A DNA stretch of 10,701 nucleotides from NCBI GenBank assembly GCA_044238735.1, contig JBIICS010000098.1, positions 1-10,701 of the forward strand, written 5' to 3'. The notes beneath the pieces were generated by a model, which worked only from the letters and a program-made list of their open reading frames with translations, made no database searches and was not told where the DNA came from. Each line of letters starts with the position of its first letter. Position 1 is the stretch's first letter. Made by a program: the position numbers and the translations under genes. This DNA comes from JBIICS01 sp044238735 (GTDB taxonomy: Bacteria; Bacteroidota; Bacteroidia; UBA4408). Shown here in pieces: positions 6,436-10,701 of the stretch.

Positions 6436-8790
6436 ATGAAATATCTTATTATATCTTTTATCCTAATTTCTAATTGGGCACTGGCCCAAAAAAAATATAC
6501 ACTAAGCGGAACCCTTAAAGATGCTGCAAATGGCGAAACCATAATTGGTGGAACTGTTTATGTTTCGGAAACAAAAACCGGGGCAGCAACCAATGTTTAT
6601 GGGTTTTATTCTCTTTCTCTGCCCGAAGGAAAATACAAAGTACAATATTCGCTTATTGGATATGATACAAAAACAATGGAGGTTAACTTAACAGGAGATC
6701 AAAAATTGGATGTTGAAATAAGTGAAACTCAAACTCAGTTAAAGGAGGTTGAAATTAGCTCCGAACGGGATGATGCAAATGTAAAAAGTGTGGAAATGAG
6801 TGTTCAGAAATTAGATATAAAAACAATAAATAAAATTCCGGCTTTGTTGGGCGAAGTTGATGTTATTAGAAGTATTCAGTTGTTGCCGGGGGTAACTACT
6901 GTAGGTGAAGGAGCTAGTGGTTTTAATGTAAGGGGTGGGGGAGTTGACCAAAATCTAATTTTGTTGGATGAAGCGCCTGTCTATAATTCTTCTCATCTGT
7001 TTGGTTTCTTTAGTGTTTTTAATCCTGATGCTGTAAAAGATGTGAAGCTTGTTAAAGGAGGTATTCCTGCTCAATATGGTGGTCGTTTGTCCTCCCTTCT
7101 TGATGTTAGAAACAAAGATGGAAATAGTAAACGTTATGAAGTGAATGGAGGTATTGGAACCATTTTTAGCAGACTTACGTTAGAAGGACCAATTATTAAA
7201 GATAAATGTTCCTTTATTTTGGGAGGCAGAAGAAGTTATTTTGATTTGGCCTTCCCCTTGTCCCGAAACCCCGATATAAAAAAGGCTATCGCTTATTTCT
7301 ACGATTTTACGGCTAAAGTAAATTATACGGTAAATGATAAAAACAGAATCTATTTGTCATCTTATTTTGGAAGAGATAAGTTTGGTTTTGGTGGTAATAA
7401 TGGTTTTGGTTTTAACTGGGGCAATGCAACCGGTACATTAAGATGGAATCATATATACAACAGCAAGCTTTTCTCTAATGTTTCTTTAATTTATTCTAAT
7501 TACGATTATCAGTTGGGGGTTGGGGATACTTACAGTGGTTTTAATTGGAGCTCCAGAATAATTAATTATAGCATAAAGCCCGAATTTAATTACTATTTAA
7601 ATGAAAATAACAGCATAACTTTTGGCGGAACTTCAACTTACTACACATTCGATCCGGGTAAGCTTGTTTTTTATAGCGAAGGGGAAAAGCGCGAGATTGG
7701 AGACAGACCTAAGTACACACTTGAAAATGCTGTTTACATAGCAAACGAACAAAAAATGGGAGCCAGATTCTCTGCTCAATACGGTTTACGTTTTTCTAAT
7801 TTTAGTTATTTAGGCCCTGGTAAAGCCTATTACTATAAAGATACGGCCGCAAATGCTACCCGCGATACGTTATTTTCCAAAACTTTTTCTAACGGAGAGC
7901 TTATAAAACAGTATAATAATTTAGAACCACGCTTGGCACTTAAATATGAACTTAGCGAGTTCTCTTCAATTAAAGCCAGTTACAATCGTATGGCTCAATA
8001 CCTTCATCTTATTAGTAACACCACAGCTTCTACTCCGCTGGATGTATGGACACCGGCAACTAATAATCTATTGCCTCAACTAGCTGATCAATATGCGTTG
8101 GGTTATTTCCATAATTTTAAAATTAAATCACAAATGTTTGAATCTTCGGTTGAGGTTTATTATAAAGACCTTAAAAACCAGATTGATTATATTGATGGTG
8201 CTAATTTACTTTTAAATCCCTTGCTGGAAGGAGAATTGCTTAATGGTAAAGGGCGTGCATATGGGGCTGAATTTTATATTAGAAAAGCAAAAGGTAAGTT
8301 AACGGGTTGGATTAGTTATACCCTTGCTCGAACCGAACGTAAAGTAAATTTTATTAATAATAATGACTGGTTTCCCAACCGCTTTGATAAACCTCATAAT
8401 TTAAATGTGGTGGCTAATTATGATATATTGGAGCGATTAAGCTTTTCCGCAAACTTTGTATATGCCAGTGGAACTCCCGCAACTTTTCCAACAAACAGAA
8501 TTGAATGGCAAGGCTATGTAATTCCTCATAATGTTGATGGAGCTCGTAACAATGTCCGTATTCCTGCTTATCATCGTCTCGATCTTTCACTTCAATATAA
8601 TTTTAAAAAGAAATTTAAAGATCGCTTTGAAAGTAATATCGTACTCTCGGTTTATAATGCTTATGCAAGAAGAAATCCGTTTAGTATTTATTTTAGGCCA
8701 AATGGAGGCTCGCAACTAAATACCGAAGCGGTTCGCTTTTCTGTTATAGCAAGGGCTATTCCTGCGATTACTTATAATTTTAAATTTTAA
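6436..8790 (+). CDS. TonB-dependent outer-membrane receptor with CarboxypepD_reg-like domain
   Basis: This is a TonB-dependent receptor of 784 residues when started at the ATG at 6436. The frame is open further upstream to a GTG at 6373, but the 6436 start gives a clean signal peptide: MK, a hydrophobic core (3-14), then ALA-Q with cleavage predicted after A17. A carboxypeptidase-regulatory-like beta domain (about 21-97) follows, with typical TNVYGFYSLSLPEGKY (52-67) and SLIGYDTKT (72-80) segments. The plug domain (about 115-230) includes LLPGVTTVGEGASGFNVRGG (149-168) and LVKGGIPAQYGGRLSSLLDV (205-224). The rest (about 230-784) is the 22-strand barrel, ending in a C-terminal Phe, as expected for BAM-inserted proteins. 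There is no STN domain, so no sign of FecA-type sigma signalling. The DUF4249 lipoprotein gene follows after 56 bp, a pairing common in Bacteroidota and presumably a transport pair. The ligand cannot be read from the sequence. Confidence 0.94.
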   Translation: MKYLIISFILISNWALAQKKYTLSGTLKDAANGETIIGGTVYVSETKTGAATNVYGFYSLSLPEGKYKVQYSLIGYDTKTMEVNLTGDQKLDVEISETQTQLKEVEISSERDDANVKSVEMSVQKLDIKTINKIPALLGEVDVIRSIQLLPGVTTVGEGASGFNVRGGGVDQNLILLDEAPVYNSSHLFGFFSVFNPDAVKDVKLVKGGIPAQYGGRLSSLLDVRNKDGNSKRYEVNGGIGTIFSRLTLEGPIIKDKCSFILGGRRSYFDLAFPLSRNPDIKKAIAYFYDFTAKVNYTVNDKNRIYLSSYFGRDKFGFGGNNGFGFNWGNATGTLRWNHIYNSKLFSNVSLIYSNYDYQLGVGDTYSGFNWSSRIINYSIKPEFNYYLNENNSITFGGTSTYYTFDPGKLVFYSEGEKREIGDRPKYTLENAVYIANEQKMGARFSAQYGLRFSNFSYLGPGKAYYYKDTAANATRDTLFSKTFSNGELIKQYNNLEPRLALKYELSEFSSIKASYNRMAQYLHLISNTTASTPLDVWTPATNNLLPQLADQYALGYFHNFKIKSQMFESSVEVYYKDLKNQIDYIDGANLLLNPLLEGELLNGKGRAYGAEFYIRKAKGKLTGWISYTLARTERKVNFINNNDWFPNRFDKPHNLNVVANYDILERLSFSANFVYASGTPATFPTNRIEWQGYVIPHNVDGARNNVRIPAYHRLDLSLQYNFKKKFKDRFESNIVLSVYNAYARRNPFSIYFRPNGGSQLNTEAVRFSVIARAIPAITYNFKF

Positions 8791-8846
8791 TTTAATTAGA
8801 CTTTAGCGCCGTTTTGTATAGACCAATATTTAAAATAAAAAATAGT

Positions 8847-9737
8847 ATGAAATCATATCAAATTTTATTCCTCTTCATTCTTTCTATAGTTTTTGCCTCG
8901 TGCGAAGATGTCATTAAGGTAGATCTTAAAACAGGACAACAGCAGTTGTGCGTGGATGCCTTCTTAACAAGCGATCCCGGACCTAAAACTATTAAATTGC
9001 GATTAACAGATAACTATTTTAGTAACCAGCATCTTCCCCCTGCTATTGGCGCAGATGTTATAATTACAGATTTAATTGGACGAGAATTTAAGTTTACAGA
9101 TGAAAATAAAGATGGTGATTACGTCTGGATGCCAAACCCAGCTATAGATGTTATCCCTTTTGCTTTTCGTTTATTTGGTAATCCAAATTTATATACGCTT
9201 AAAATTAAATATTCTGGTCAGGAATATTCTGCGGTTTCGTATTTAGATACCGTACCTCAAATAGATAGTTTGGGATATGAATTTGTAGAGCAGTCTATTC
9301 AAGGCCCTGATACTATTCCTCCCGGTTATCGTTTAACCATGTTTGCTAAAGATCCGGTTGGAGAAGGTAATTGTTATTGGTTTAGAACCTATCGTAACGG
9401 GTTGATGTATCAAAAACCCTCTCAAATTAATATTGCATACGATGCTGCTTTCGGGCCAGGCTCCGATGGAATTAATTTTATTCCACCCATTGTGTTTAGT
9501 TTAGCTCCAGAGCGTTTAGCTCCCGATGATACCGTTACTGTTGAATGCTTATCGGTCGGCGCTCCTACGTTCTTTTATTTGTTTAGGGCACAAACCGAGA
9601 TGAATAATTTTGGGATATTTGCTACTCCCCCTGCTAATGTGCCCACAAATATTATAAATGCTAACGAAAAAGGGAGTAAGGCAACCGGCTGGTTTTGGCT
9701 TGCAAACGTAAGTCGTAAAGGAGTTCGTATTAAGTAA
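8847..9737 (+). CDS. DUF4249-type lipoprotein partner of the TonB receptor
   Basis: This is a 296-residue lipoprotein when started at the ATG at 8847. A longer frame to a TTG at 8814 would add 11 residues in front of the signal peptide and is unlikely. The signal peptide MKSYQILFLFILSIVFAS leads to the lipobox Cys19, followed by the acidic residues E20 and D21 seen after the Cys in surface-exported Bacteroidota lipoproteins. The start of the mature protein (CEDVIKVDL) and a late block RAQTEMNNFGIF with ATPPANVPTNI (about 250-272) resemble the DUF4249 family as I remember it. Such genes usually lie beside TonB-dependent receptors, as here, 56 bp downstream on the same strand. It is probably anchored in the outer membrane as an accessory or ligand-capturing part. 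No catalytic motif is visible, and the biochemical role of the family is not established. Confidence 0.85.
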   Translation: MKSYQILFLFILSIVFASCEDVIKVDLKTGQQQLCVDAFLTSDPGPKTIKLRLTDNYFSNQHLPPAIGADVIITDLIGREFKFTDENKDGDYVWMPNPAIDVIPFAFRLFGNPNLYTLKIKYSGQEYSAVSYLDTVPQIDSLGYEFVEQSIQGPDTIPPGYRLTMFAKDPVGEGNCYWFRTYRNGLMYQKPSQINIAYDAAFGPGSDGINFIPPIVFSLAPERLAPDDTVTVECLSVGAPTFFYLFRAQTEMNNFGIFATPPANVPTNIINANEKGSKATGWFWLANVSRKGVRIK

Positions 9738-9741
9738 AAAG

Positions 9742-9759
9742 TTAATAGTAGTTAGTATT

Positions 9760-9770
<11 letters not shown>
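9742..9770. repeat. Imperfect direct repeat TTAATAGT(AGT)TAGT
   Basis: TTAATAGTAGTTAGT (9742-9756) and TTAATAGTTAGT (9759-9770) are the same motif differing by a 3-base indel. They directly follow the lipoprotein stop and precede the heptamer array. The second copy contains the left arm of the inverted repeat that encloses the array. Confidence 0.6.
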
Positions 9771-9872
<102 letters not shown>

Positions 9873-9875
<3 letters not shown>

Positions 9876-10701
9876 GCTAGGGTACTCAATTCTTAAGTGA
9901 TAAATGTTAAGTAATTTCTTCTTAAACATTTTCTTAATAATATTAATGTCCTTAAATGTAATATCCGAATTCGAAAATTGATTTTCCTCAATTTGATGAT
10001 TAATTATTTTATCCACTAAAGCGCTTATAGTTTCGGCATCGTATTTTTTTAAACTTCTGGAAGCCGCTTCTACCGAATCAGCCATCATTAATACCGCAGT
10101 TTCTTTAGAGAATGGAATTGGTCCCGGGTACTGAAACATACTAATGTCAATTTTTTCATCGGGATGTTGGATGATAAAATTTCGATAAAAATATTGCACT
10201 GTTAATGTTCCATGATGTGTTCTGATGAAATCAATAATTTGGTCGGGTAAGTTATATTTTTTGGCCCGTTCGATACCCTTCATTACATGATCGATAATAA
10301 TGTGGGCACTCTCATCTGCACTTAATTCGTTGTGCGGATTTATATTACCGCTTTGGTTCTCTATAAAATAAACAGGTGCGTCAATTTTACCAATATCGTG
10401 ATATAATGCCCCTGTCCTAACCAAAAGTGTAGATCCTCCTATTTGTCTAACTGCATCTTCTGCTAAATTAGCAACTTGTAAAGAGTGCTGAAATGTACCG
10501 GGGGCCTTTAAAGCAAGTTCTCTAAGTAACGGACTGTTGGTATCCGCCAGTTCAAGTAAAGACACCTCTGATACAAACCCGAATATTTTTTCAAAAATAT
10601 AAATTAAGGGATACGAAAATAAAGTTATCATGGCACTTACTCCAAACCAACCAAAATAGGTGTAATCAATTTCTTCGGGTTTACCTTCTTGTATTACATG
10701 A
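9873..10701 (-). CDS. YqfF/PgpH-like membrane HD phosphohydrolase, C-terminal part (5' end outside window)
   Basis: This is the C-terminal 275 residues of a larger protein. The frame stays open from an internal ATG at 10631 to the window edge (residues HVIQEGKPEEIDYTYFGWFG, then VSA), so that Met is not the real start. The visible part begins with the end of a last membrane segment (ITLFSYPLIYIFEKIFGF), then an HD domain. Counting from the Met at 10631, likely metal ligands are H49 (GTFQHS), H78-D79 (YHDIGK), H115 (IDHV), H139-H140 (THHGT) and D185 (MADS). This arrangement matches 7TMR-HD proteins of the YqfF/PgpH type, which in Firmicutes hydrolyse cyclic di-AMP to pApA. Assigning that substrate here is inference. 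The TAA stop (9873-9875) lies within the end of the heptamer array. It converges with the lipoprotein gene. The family's N-terminal extracytoplasmic HDED domain and other membrane helices should lie beyond position 10701. Confidence 0.93.

Noticed and set aside
8814..8846. Extended N-terminus of the lipoprotein from a TTG at 8814.
   Set aside because: It would place 11 residues before a standard lipoprotein signal peptide that starts at the ATG at 8847.

Overview
The window reads as chromosomal DNA from a low-GC Bacteroidota species. Four things point that way: a TonB-dependent outer-membrane receptor with an N-terminal carboxypeptidase-regulatory-like domain, followed by a DUF4249-type lipoprotein; general absence of Shine-Dalgarno sequences; a -7 element of the Bacteroidota type (TANNTTTG) just upstream of the receptor; and gene families typical of the phylum (a RecQ with a displaced zinc motif, and a small membrane protein next to an acyl-CoA mutase). 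I see no phage, IS, CRISPR or other mobile signature.

Layout. (1) 37-4052, minus strand: a tightly packed three-gene unit, transcribed in the order small membrane-anchored protein of unknown function -> stand-alone methylmalonyl-CoA mutase catalytic chain -> RecQ-family helicase, with gaps of 5 and 18 bp. (2) 4053-4128: a 76-bp AT-rich divergent promoter region. (3) 4129-6172, plus strand: mnmH (tRNA 2-selenouridine synthase) and selD (selenophosphate synthetase), overlapping by 11 bp. (4) 6173-6435: an intergenic region with two small dyads and a -7 promoter match. (5) 6436-9737, plus strand: a TonB-dependent receptor and a DUF4249 lipoprotein. Both are best started at ATG codons downstream of the longest possible frames, which gives clean signal peptides. 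(6) 9738-9872: a G-free tandem heptamer array (CAACTCT/CAACTTT) flanked by an inverted repeat, lying between convergent genes. (7) 9873-10701, minus strand: the C-terminal HD-domain part of a YqfF/PgpH-like membrane phosphohydrolase, whose 5' end lies outside the window.

How the genes work together. SelD makes selenophosphate from selenide and ATP, and MnmH uses it to turn 2-thiouridine into 2-selenouridine at the tRNA wobble position; the two are a complete functional pair. The mutase has the residues expected for methylmalonyl-CoA but no cobalamin-binding domain, so it needs a partner encoded elsewhere. The receptor and lipoprotein probably form an outer-membrane uptake pair for an unknown ligand. 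The HD protein probably hydrolyses a cyclic dinucleotide.

Most of the window is ordinary Bacteroidota housekeeping and envelope content, and I did not find a clearly new system. The best second looks are the altered Walker A motif in MnmH, the heptamer array that runs into the stop codon of the HD gene, the uncharacterised membrane protein in the mutase/recQ unit, and the unusual domain order of the RecQ.
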